From the NCBI GenBank assembly GCA_002352125.1, contig DEHU01000193.1, positions 1 through 36,050 of the forward strand: a DNA stretch of 36,050 nucleotides, written 5' to 3'. This document shows positions 6,359 to 13,795 of this stretch, one piece after another. The first letter of the stretch is position 1; each line of letters opens with the position of its first letter. A program made the position numbers and the translations under genes. The stretch is from Competibacteraceae bacterium UBA2792 (GTDB taxonomy: Bacteria > Pseudomonadota > Gammaproteobacteria > Competibacterales > Competibacteraceae). The notes below the pieces were generated by a model. The model was given only the letters and a program-made list of their open reading frames with translations. It did no database searches and had not been told where the DNA came from.

Positions 6359-8878
6359 TCAGCGGTATTCCTGCGGCCGACGGGGCGGGAATTCCGAAGG
6401 CGCTGTATCGGCAGGCGACACAGGCTGTTGGGACCGGGAAGCCGCGCTCTTGCTGTAGCGGCTGGACCAGCGGTCCCGGCGCTCAACCCGGCGAGCCGGT
6501 TGGCAGCCATTTGCTCCCGGACAATTTCCCGCCCAGTTGTTGACCGCTCGATTGGCGCTGTCGAGACCACGCTGGATTTCCGTTCCGACGGAGGCGCTGG
6601 TGCGGCTCATCCAATTGCCGATGTTTTCCGCTTCGCGCCGGATATCGGTGGTCGCGCGGCCAGCGTTTTTTTGGAAAGCAGTGATCGGATCGGCAGAGCG
6701 AACTGGAGGGGTCGGCGGCGTGGCCGAATTTCGAGATGGAACGGCGGTTGTGGCGCGCGCGGATTGCGCGGGCCGGACGGAAGTTGTCGCCGAGACAAGA
6801 TTGGAGCGGCTGACGAGCTCGATGGGTGGCTGGGTAGAAGGCGATGATGTCGCCTTCGATCCGCCGAGGTTGTTGCTTACCAGTTGGATCGGCGGTAAAG
6901 CGGCAGGGCGGGGAGCGGGCCGGGCTGTTCGAGGCGCAGGGGTGGGCGAAGCCGCCGCTTTAGGAGCGGTGGACGTGTGCGCGAGCCGGCCGGATGGACT
7001 GTTGGTGCGCGGAGCGGACGAAAGCGTTTTTTTAGCGGGCGGCGCAGAGCGAGCGATCGTTGCGGTCGGTGCGGGTGGTTTTGGAGCCGATTTCGCGACC
7101 GGAGGTGCTTTCGGTGGAACGACCGGTGCAGGCACGGTAACCGGCGTGGCCACGGACGATGCCGCCTTAGCGCTTTTTGCGGCCGTTACAGCGGTAGGTG
7201 GCGCCGCTTTAGCGGTTTTTTCTCTAGGTGGCTTTTTGGTGACGCGAGCCGGGGTAGATCGCTCCACGACGGCTGGCGCGCTGGATTTGTGCGGCGTGGC
7301 GTCATCGACCGCCGGCGGAGCCGTTGCGGCTGGTTGCTCGGCAGGGTCAGTCTCGCGCGGCGAATCGGCCAGTTCGAGAGCGCCGGCTGTCGATTTGGCC
7401 TCGGGCTTCGCTATCGGTTCAGTGGTTGGCGCGGCTGGGGGTTCGGTTTTGGCCGTGGTTTCGGTTGGCGTAGCGGCTGGCGATTCGGCCGGCGGGCCGG
7501 GCTCGGTTGTTTCCGCCGGTTGTGCTGTCGCGTTCGCACTCACATTGTCCGCGGAGGGTTCCGGCGCGCTGGCGGGTTCGGTGGCTGGCGGTTCGGCCGC
7601 GATTTTGGGTGCGTTCATCGGAGCGGCCGGCGCGGTCACGGGCGGCGGCTGGGTCGCAAGATCGGACGATGGCGACGCGAGCAGGGTGGCCGTTGGCTCG
7701 GTGCGATCGTGGCGCAAAATCGGCTGGATGACGACCGCCCAAGCTAAGGCGCCAGCCAAGCCCAGCACTCCAGCCAGACCTGCGGCGCGGCGCGACCAAG
7801 TCGAACCGACCGAAGAATTGGCGCGGCGCGGATGCCGGTTCGGCGGCGTGTCCGGCGGCGGCGCTAACCCATTCGGCGAAACGAACGGCACGGCCGGTTG
7901 ATCGGCGCGCACCGCGTCCAAAACCGCGCGTATTTCCGCGCTGGTGGCGGGGCGGGCGGCGGGGTCGCGCGCCAGCAATCGGCCGAGCAAGCCGCTCAGC
8001 AGCAGCGCTGCGCCGTGTTGTTCTTGCTCCGGCCGCACCGGCACCGTCCAGAATTCGATGGATCGCCGCAGCAGTTCCCGCTCTTCGTCGGTCAGGCCGC
8101 CCAACTGGTCGCGATGTTGGCCGGCGCCTTCCTGTCCGTGCAGAGCGAGCAGTTGGCCTAGCCGGCGCTGGGCCGCAGTGGTCGGCCGTTCGGTGAGCAA
8201 AGCGAACAGAAGGAGTCCCAACGCGTAAAAATCGGCGCGATAATCCACCGCGTACTCGCAGCCGTCCGCGCTGTGGCCTATCGGCAGGATCTGTTCCGGG
8301 GCCATGGTGGCGGGCGTGCCGATGCAGGAGCGAGTGCTGTCGCCGTTCTCGCGTTTCAGGGAACCGAAATCGGCCAACTTGAGCAGCAATCCGTGATCGC
8401 CGACGAGAATGTTGCTGAATTTGAGATCGCGATAGACGAAGCCAGCACCGTGGATGACGTCTAAACCATCTAGGATTTGTTCGGTCCAGTCGAGAATACA
8501 GGCCAGATCGAGCGGCGACTCGCCATCCCGTCGCCGTTGTGTCAACCATTGGCCGAGGTTGGCTTGCAACCGTTCCATGACCAATACCGGCTGGTCGTCT
8601 ATTTGGCCGTGATCGATCAGAGTAACGACGTGGCGAGATCGGGCGGAGTCCAGGCCGGCCAGGAAGGCGATCTCCCGTTCCAGATGCGCGCGCCAGTGGC
8701 CGTGCAGGCTGGCGTCGGCCTGGGACATGGCCTCGGTATTGATAAACTTGAGGGCGACGGGGCGGCCGGCGGAATCGGTGGCCGCCCAAACTTGGCCGTA
8801 GCTGCCGGCGCCGGTCGAAAGCACGGGGCCGAGCCGGTAATCTCGGCCGTTGATCACGATCCGTTCGCCGCTCTGCAT
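6359..8878 (-). CDS. Membrane-anchored Ser/Thr protein kinase with Pro/Ala-rich tail
   Basis: An 839-residue Hanks-type kinase. The kinase domain spans about residues 14-325: glycine loop TGAGSYGQV (G23, G25, G28), lysine K44 in VALKF, catalytic loop YRDLKFSN (D151, N156; Tyr replaces the usual His), DFG at 170-172 and APEQ at 193-196. One transmembrane segment (about 365-386) follows. The C-terminal ~450 residues should then be periplasmic: first a long Pro/Ala/Thr/Lys-rich stretch, then a charged end with NCPGANGC. No PASTA repeats are visible, unlike PknB-type cell-wall kinases. GGAG lies 7 bases before the ATG. It is divergent from the membrane protein-SEDS-FHA operon, whose FHA protein is a likely phosphothreonine reader for it. 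Targets are unknown; a link to envelope synthesis is inferred. Confidence 0.92.
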   Translation of the reverse strand: MQSGERIVINGRDYRLGPVLSTGAGSYGQVWAATDSAGRPVALKFINTEAMSQADASLHGHWRAHLEREIAFLAGLDSARSRHVVTLIDHGQIDDQPVLVMERLQANLGQWLTQRRRDGESPLDLACILDWTEQILDGLDVIHGAGFVYRDLKFSNILVGDHGLLLKLADFGSLKRENGDSTRSCIGTPATMAPEQILPIGHSADGCEYAVDYRADFYALGLLLFALLTERPTTAAQRRLGQLLALHGQEGAGQHRDQLGGLTDEERELLRRSIEFWTVPVRPEQEQHGAALLLSGLLGRLLARDPAARPATSAEIRAVLDAVRADQPAVPFVSPNGLAPPPDTPPNRHPRRANSSVGSTWSRRAAGLAGVLGLAGALAWAVVIQPILRHDRTEPTATLLASPSSDLATQPPPVTAPAAPMNAPKIAAEPPATEPASAPEPSADNVSANATAQPAETTEPGPPAESPAATPTETTAKTEPPAAPTTEPIAKPEAKSTAGALELADSPRETDPAEQPAATAPPAVDDATPHKSSAPAVVERSTPARVTKKPPREKTAKAAPPTAVTAAKSAKAASSVATPVTVPAPVVPPKAPPVAKSAPKPPAPTATIARSAPPAKKTLSSAPRTNSPSGRLAHTSTAPKAAASPTPAPRTARPAPRPAALPPIQLVSNNLGGSKATSSPSTQPPIELVSRSNLVSATTSVRPAQSARATTAVPSRNSATPPTPPVRSADPITAFQKNAGRATTDIRREAENIGNWMSRTSASVGTEIQRGLDSANRAVNNWAGNCPGANGCQPARRVERRDRWSSRYSKSAASRSQQPVSPADTAPSEFPPRRPQEYR

Positions 8879-8922
8879 GGGGATTCTCCGGGCTAGCTGT
8901 CCTCGGAAGAGAACCTGAATTC

Positions 8923-8951
8923 AGTAAACTAATCCGCGACCGCTTGGTCAA
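8923..8951 (-). promoter_or_regulatory. Candidate sigma-70 promoter of the Ser/Thr kinase gene
   Basis: On the minus strand TTGACC (8951-8946), a 17-base spacer and TTTACT (8928-8923) match the housekeeping consensus at 5/6 and 4/6 positions. They would place the transcript start about 38 bases before the kinase ATG. It lies in the 103-base gap shared with the divergent operon. Confidence 0.5.
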
Positions 8952-8981
8952 GGTATTCCGCGTATTTTGTCATGATTCGCT

Positions 8982-9647
8982 ATGGAACCCATATCGAAGC
9001 TGAACCGGGCTGACTGTTGGCACCGGATTTTGCGGCCGGTCCCGTTCTTCGCGCTGTGCATCGCGCTGAGCGTTGGGTTGTTGCAACGACAATTGGCGTT
9101 GATTTACGCCCGGCCGAAGGCGGTGGTAGCCGCGCCAGTGTCGCCGGCCGGGCCTCCGGCCCGTCGCGAGGATGCCGGATTGTTCGACCGCGCTTGGGCG
9201 GTTGGTTTGCTGCGGCCGGCCGAAAGCGGGCGGATCGCCGTCGCGCCGGCCGATCTGCCGCTGCGTCAGGCGTATGCGCGTGCCTATCCCGAATTGCTGG
9301 TGCCTCGCGCCGGCGAACCCGATTGGTTGGGCGGGGTCTGGAACGACGAAGTTCGACGGATACACCGGGCTTTGCATTTTGGTGCGGCGGGCCGCTACGT
9401 GCGCCAACAGGTCGAAGCGTTCAACGCCCGGCGGTCGACCCGCGTTCGGCGGACGGGCGAGAAATTTTCGTGGTGGGATGGGTCGCCGGCAATTGGCGCC
9501 GGTGCATCCCGGTCGCCGAACGCGGCGGGAACGCTGCGCGGTTCTCCGGGCGGCACTGCGCTCGAACCCGCCCAACCGGCCACACAATCCGATGCGGTCT
9601 CCGAGATGGATACCGAGGCGGATGGCGAACCACCCGATCAGCGATAG
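8982..9647 (+). CDS. Single-pass membrane protein upstream of SEDS gene
   Basis: A 221-residue protein with one predicted transmembrane segment near the N-terminus (about 17-36, VPFFALCIALSVGLL). The remaining ~185 residues should be extracytoplasmic. This domain contains GLFDRAWAVGLLRP, DLPLRQAYARAYPELLVP and DWLGGVWNDEVRRIHRALHF, and it ends in a low-complexity Gly/Ala/Ser/Pro tail. No family recognised. It sits where a class B penicillin-binding protein would be expected beside a SEDS gene, but has no transpeptidase motifs (SxxK, SxN, KTG) and is far too short. The SEDS gene probably starts inside its 3' end, suggesting coupled translation. It may be a partner or regulator of that polymerase (inference). 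No strong ribosome binding site is visible. Confidence 0.72.
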   Translation: MEPISKLNRADCWHRILRPVPFFALCIALSVGLLQRQLALIYARPKAVVAAPVSPAGPPARREDAGLFDRAWAVGLLRPAESGRIAVAPADLPLRQAYARAYPELLVPRAGEPDWLGGVWNDEVRRIHRALHFGAAGRYVRQQVEAFNARRSTRVRRTGEKFSWWDGSPAIGAGASRSPNAAGTLRGSPGGTALEPAQPATQSDAVSEMDTEADGEPPDQR

Positions 9648-12069
9648 CGACATGAGAAACCGCATCGCAGAAGCCGAAAAGCGAGGAACGGGGCTTGAGA
9701 TCCGGCCGGACGTTGACAAATCGATGCGGCCGGCACGACGCGTCGGGCGGTGGTGGCTGTTTTGGCTTTGGTTGCTGCCGGTGTTGGGCGTGGCATGGAC
9801 GGCTTATCGAGCGCCGGCTTGGCTGGAACCTCGCTCGTTGACGGTGAGACTGGAACCTGGCCAGTCGGCGACGCTGGGCCGGGAAACGCTGTGGGCGCCC
9901 CGGGCGGACCGGGAACATGTCCTGATTCGTCGCGACGCCCAAAACGGCTGGTGGCTGGCAAATCTTTCCGCCGATAAAAAAGTTCTGTGGCGGCCCGCTT
10001 TGGAGAGCCACGACCAGGCCGTCCGAGATTGGCCGTTGATGCCGGGCGCTGCGTTTGTGGTGGGCACCGAGTCGTTCTCGGTCGTGGCCGCGGAAACTCG
10101 CCGGCTGGTCTTGCAAGGCGGTGGCCGGCGCTGGGAGTATGACGGCCTGCGCCTGCATCGGGATGGCCAACCCTTGCCGGAGTGCCGTCCGGGTTGGCGG
10201 ACCCGCTTTCGCGAGTGGTTCGAATCGCCGGGCTTGCTGAACGGATTGGTCCGGCGGCCTTTGCGACTGGGTGGCGGTGTGTACTGCGCCGACCGGTTGG
10301 GTTTGGCGGGAGTGCCGGTCGATACGGCGATCATCGAGCCGGCTCCTGCGGGGTTTACGCTCTGTCCGGGCGATGCCGGGCGATCGGGTGGTCCGCCGGT
10401 GACGGTGGCAGCGGGAACTCCGGACGCCGAATCGTTGTGGCAGCGCTCCGTTCCGTTGGCGGTTGGCGATCGGTTGGTGGTCGGTCGTACCCAATATCGG
10501 GTGGCGCAGATCGAGCCGGTGTTGGCTTTGGCGACGATTGCGCGCGCTCAGCGTTGGCCCGCTGGCTCGACGCCGCCAACCGTTTCTCCGGTCGTGTCCG
10601 TAGAATGGCGCCCGATGGCTTGGCTGCGGTCGTTCGGTTCGCGGACGATGGACTGGTGGTTTGGTCTTGTGCTGTCGCCGCTGGTGCTCGGATCGGTCTG
10701 GTCGAAGCGGCAACGCGAGAGGCCGAGGATCGATGTCCACTGGCAGGCCGCGCTGGCGCTGACGCTGGCCGGCGCGTGCCTGGTCGCGTATTGGAACAGC
10801 TTGACCGTGCCGGTGTTATGGCCTTATCTGCTGGCTTGGCCGGCGCTGCTGGTTTGGTTGGGAGCGGTTCGCTCGCCGTGGAGCGCCGGCTTGCTGGGTG
10901 CGCTGGTTTTGCTGCTGGGCGGCGGGCTGATAACCTTGCTGCAGTTGGGCGTTGGCGCCAGCGAGTCCGGCTGGCAGCGGTATGGCGCTAGCGGCGCGGC
11001 GTTGGCCGGTGCGTTCGGTTGGCTGGCCTGGGCCGGATGGCGTTGCCGGTGCTGGCGATGGTTGGCCGCTCGGCCGGATTCGCGTTGGGCGCGATGGAGT
11101 TCGTGGTCGTTGGGCGCCGCATCGCTGGCGCTGCTGTCGGGGCAAATCGTTTTCGGCGACGAGAGCGGCTGGGGCGGCTGGCAGCCTTTCGAGTTGACCA
11201 AGCTGGCGCTGGTGATGGTAGCGGCCTATGCCCTGACGTTGCGGGCGCAATCGTGGGAAAGCGGCTGGAATGCCGGCAAACCGTCGCCTTGGTTGCGCTA
11301 TTTGGGGCCGCTGGCGCTGCTGTCGGCAACGAGCGCCTTCGCGCTGGTGTTTCTGCGCGATTTCTCGCCGCTCGTGCTGCTGCTATGCTGGGCGCTGGGG
11401 CTGGCCTGGGCCTATTTGCGCGCGCATCCGCGATCGCTTCGGCGCCGGTTAGGTCGATTGATAGTGATCGGTTTGGTTTTGTCGGCGGTGGCCGGGCTGG
11501 CGTGGCTGCGAGAATGGCCAGAGGATTTTCCGCTCGATTTTCAGGCGGATCGCGTTCGAGTTTGGGCGACGCCGGATCAGTATCCCCATGCCGGCTACCA
11601 GTTGCGGCGGGCGCTGGAAGCGATCCGCGCCGGCGGCTGGTGGGGGGCGGTGTGGGCCGATACGACCAACGGGCGCGCTATGGCGATTCCGGCGGTACAA
11701 AACGATTTTACCCCGGCGTTCTTCTTGAATCGTTATGGGGGCGTGGCGGCGCTGGCCTTGGCCGGGATTCAGGCGATGCTCATCGCCCTGATGCTCGCGA
11801 TCGCCGACCGTGCTTTGGAGCGGGCCAGGCGCGACGATGGCGGACCGGACGCTCTTGGCTGGTTCGCCCATTTTGCCCTGTACGGTGGCGCAGCCTTGCT
11901 CGGCGCGCATTTTCTGGTTTCCTGGGGTACTAATCTGGGTTTCCTGCCGGTGATGGGACAACCGATGTCGCTGTTGTCGGCCGCTGGCAGCCATCTGGTG
12001 TTGTTCGTGCTGCCGATCGTGGCGTTGGCCGTCGCGGTCGAGGAAAAAATTTATGGCGACCCAACCTGA
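9622..12069 (+). CDS. SEDS-family (FtsW/RodA-like) protein with FHA-like N-terminal extension
   Basis: About 815 residues. The C-terminal half is a divergent SEDS peptidoglycan glycosyltransferase with the family landmarks in order: QPFELTK (521-527), RDFSPLVLLL (579-588), the extracytoplasmic loop RVRVWATPDQYPHAGYQLR with AIRAGGWWG, then AIPAVQNDF whose D695 matches the essential Asp of RodA, and NLGFLPVMGQPMSLLSAAGS (771-790). The N-terminal half has TM1 (about 43-62), a ~280-residue soluble region, then TM2 (about 345-360). The soluble region looks like two FHA-like units, each ending in a PGAAFVVG / VGDRLVVG strand. By positive-inside reasoning they face the periplasm. Typical SEDS proteins are about 370-420 residues and lack this. 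I chose the ATG at 9622, with GAGG just before it; 9652 is an alternative. It overlaps the next gene by 17 bases. Confidence 0.85.
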   Translation: MANHPISDSDMRNRIAEAEKRGTGLEIRPDVDKSMRPARRVGRWWLFWLWLLPVLGVAWTAYRAPAWLEPRSLTVRLEPGQSATLGRETLWAPRADREHVLIRRDAQNGWWLANLSADKKVLWRPALESHDQAVRDWPLMPGAAFVVGTESFSVVAAETRRLVLQGGGRRWEYDGLRLHRDGQPLPECRPGWRTRFREWFESPGLLNGLVRRPLRLGGGVYCADRLGLAGVPVDTAIIEPAPAGFTLCPGDAGRSGGPPVTVAAGTPDAESLWQRSVPLAVGDRLVVGRTQYRVAQIEPVLALATIARAQRWPAGSTPPTVSPVVSVEWRPMAWLRSFGSRTMDWWFGLVLSPLVLGSVWSKRQRERPRIDVHWQAALALTLAGACLVAYWNSLTVPVLWPYLLAWPALLVWLGAVRSPWSAGLLGALVLLLGGGLITLLQLGVGASESGWQRYGASGAALAGAFGWLAWAGWRCRCWRWLAARPDSRWARWSSWSLGAASLALLSGQIVFGDESGWGGWQPFELTKLALVMVAAYALTLRAQSWESGWNAGKPSPWLRYLGPLALLSATSAFALVFLRDFSPLVLLLCWALGLAWAYLRAHPRSLRRRLGRLIVIGLVLSAVAGLAWLREWPEDFPLDFQADRVRVWATPDQYPHAGYQLRRALEAIRAGGWWGAVWADTTNGRAMAIPAVQNDFTPAFFLNRYGGVAALALAGIQAMLIALMLAIADRALERARRDDGGPDALGWFAHFALYGGAALLGAHFLVSWGTNLGFLPVMGQPMSLLSAAGSHLVLFVLPIVALAVAVEEKIYGDPT

Positions 12070-13792
12070 TACGCTGATCGTATCCGATTACGTAATCTGC
12101 GCGACGTTGCGCAAGATCCCGGACGTATTCAACGTCGAGATGCTGTGGGAGCGAACGCGTGGAGGCCAGGAGGGCGTGTTTTTGTCGGAGGCGCTCAAGC
12201 GCTATCCCCGGATGTCCCGGGGCCGTCAGCGCAAGGAAACTCGCTACAGTCACGTCGTCGTTCGCCTTCCCGAGCGCGATTATCTGCGGGATGATCGGCT
12301 CGACGACGGTTTCGGCCGAGAGACCCTGCTACAGGAACTGCAACGGCTGCACGAACAGGAGTTGGGCCGCTATCTGGCCGATAACGCCACGATCCGCTAT
12401 CGCGTGGAGCCCGACCCGGTGCTGCGAACGGGCGAGGTGCAATTCTTGTTCGGTCGGGCGGTTTATCTTCCAGCCGAGGGCGAAGTGCCCCGGTTTCGGA
12501 TTCAGGTCACGGCGGAAGGGCAATGCGACTGGCGGGAATGGGGGGTGATCTATCCCGGCCAGCGGCTGACCGTGTTGAACGGCGACCGGCGAGCGAGCAG
12601 CTTCGCGGTGGCTGCCTGGCCGTTTCCGAACGGCGAATCGATGCTGTTGATGTTGCGCCCTGGAACGCCGGCTCTGGTGGACGTAGTGGCGGAGCCACCG
12701 GGGTGTCTGAGCCTGATCGACGATAGCGAAGGTGGATTCGTGGTGCGCGACCGCCGTGGCCGGGCGTTGCGACTGCGGGTTGTGGCGCTGCTGGCGGCGG
12801 CGGAATCGTCGATACCATCGGCATCGCAAGCCATCCCGACACCCGAATCGCAACCGGTCAAGGTGTCCTTTCCAAGCGCATTGAAATCCGATTCGGAAAT
12901 GGAGGAGCCGCTCGCGCCGCCGAATGCGGATTATCCGCTGACCGATCCATGGGGTCGGCGCGAGCCGGTATTGGGTTTCCCGGTCGATTTCGACGGGCCG
13001 TCAGAGCTGGCGGAATCGCCCGATCGGCCGATTCCGCCGTCGCCGGTTTCGCCGCGATCACCGTCCGCTGCGGTGGCGCCTGATCCGCCTTCGGCGCCGG
13101 AGCAACTGACCTGGGTTCCTCGGCGACCGGCGGCTATCGTGCAGGTAGCTGGCGTTGCGTTGCAGCGGCTGTCGACCTATGCGGCGGCCGGGATCAGCGA
13201 TTGGCGCATCAGCTTCAATCGCGCGGGCGGCATGGTGCCGGGCGGCCATCCCGAAGCGGCCGCTTGGCTGCGCATCGACAGCGCCGACCGCGTGTTCGGC
13301 GAGGTGGTGGGACTATCGGCGCCGCTGGAATTGCCGGGGACATGGCAGCCGTTTCCGGACCTGGAGCTGGAACTTCGCGTCGCGCCGCCGCCGATGGCGG
13401 TGCATTATCTGGGCTGGATGCGGTTGCCGACGCCGCTGGCGATTCCGGTGCCGCGCGAGCGGGCGGTGAGCTTCGGGCGCGGATCGGAAGCGGACATTGC
13501 GCCGCGCCTGCTGGCCGATCCGCGCTCCTTGCGCTGGGATGGCAATTCGGCCAAAACGGTCGGCATTAACGCCGAGTATCTGGGATTGTCGCGCCGCCAT
13601 TTGCGCTTGCAGGTGCGCCGCGACGACTGGTGGGTGCAGTTGGAAAGCCAGAACATGCCGGTGTACCGGCTGGCGCCGTCGGGGGATCTGCTGGACGTGC
13701 TGAGTCCGGGCGTGGATACCGCTACCGCCGCCAAACCGGGCGAGTTGCTGGTGGTGGGGGGTTACGTGCTGGCGCTGGGAGCGGTGGCGTGA
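12053..13792 (+). CDS. FHA-domain protein with FhaA-like N-terminal domain
   Basis: A 579-residue, apparently cytoplasmic protein. The C-terminal FHA domain (about 468-576) has the phosphopeptide-binding residues: FGRGSEADI (G475, R476), GLSRRH (S513, R515, H516), SQN (N534), then PGELLVVGGYVLALG. The N-terminal ~135 residues (FLSEALKRYPRM, VVVRLPERDYL, LLQELQRLHEQELGRYL, VEPDPVLRTGEVQFLFG) resemble in pattern the DUF3662 domain of actinobacterial FhaA, though this is by eye only. A central domain (about 140-245) and a Pro/Ser-rich linker (about 250-350) lie between. The linker suggests flexible tethering. The ATG overlaps the SEDS gene end by 17 bases. The likely role is binding phosphothreonine made by the kinase at 6359-8878 and bringing it to the SEDS protein (inference). 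Confidence 0.87.
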   Translation: MATQPDTLIVSDYVICATLRKIPDVFNVEMLWERTRGGQEGVFLSEALKRYPRMSRGRQRKETRYSHVVVRLPERDYLRDDRLDDGFGRETLLQELQRLHEQELGRYLADNATIRYRVEPDPVLRTGEVQFLFGRAVYLPAEGEVPRFRIQVTAEGQCDWREWGVIYPGQRLTVLNGDRRASSFAVAAWPFPNGESMLLMLRPGTPALVDVVAEPPGCLSLIDDSEGGFVVRDRRGRALRLRVVALLAAAESSIPSASQAIPTPESQPVKVSFPSALKSDSEMEEPLAPPNADYPLTDPWGRREPVLGFPVDFDGPSELAESPDRPIPPSPVSPRSPSAAVAPDPPSAPEQLTWVPRRPAAIVQVAGVALQRLSTYAAAGISDWRISFNRAGGMVPGGHPEAAAWLRIDSADRVFGEVVGLSAPLELPGTWQPFPDLELELRVAPPPMAVHYLGWMRLPTPLAIPVPRERAVSFGRGSEADIAPRLLADPRSLRWDGNSAKTVGINAEYLGLSRRHLRLQVRRDDWWVQLESQNMPVYRLAPSGDLLDVLSPGVDTATAAKPGELLVVGGYVLALGAVA

Positions 13793-13795
13793 CGC

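Noticed and set aside
6537..7901. Long plus-strand open frame rich in Gly/Ala/Val opposite the kinase tail
   Set aside because: It is the antisense of the low-complexity Pro/Ala/Thr-rich kinase tail. No start signal or domain was seen.
7419..8951. Minus-strand Arg-rich frame of about 510 codons over the kinase domain
   Set aside because: Shifted frame of the kinase gene with abnormal Arg/Pro content; the kinase frame has all catalytic motifs.
9172..9621. N-terminal extension of the SEDS frame upstream of 9622
   Set aside because: This part overlaps the single-pass membrane protein, whose frame shows a TM segment and protein-like composition. The extension is Arg/Cys-rich and looks out of frame.
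9421..10740. Minus-strand frame of about 440 codons opposite the SEDS gene
   Set aside because: Arg/Pro/Gln-rich antisense frame with no domain; typical of GC-rich shadow frames.
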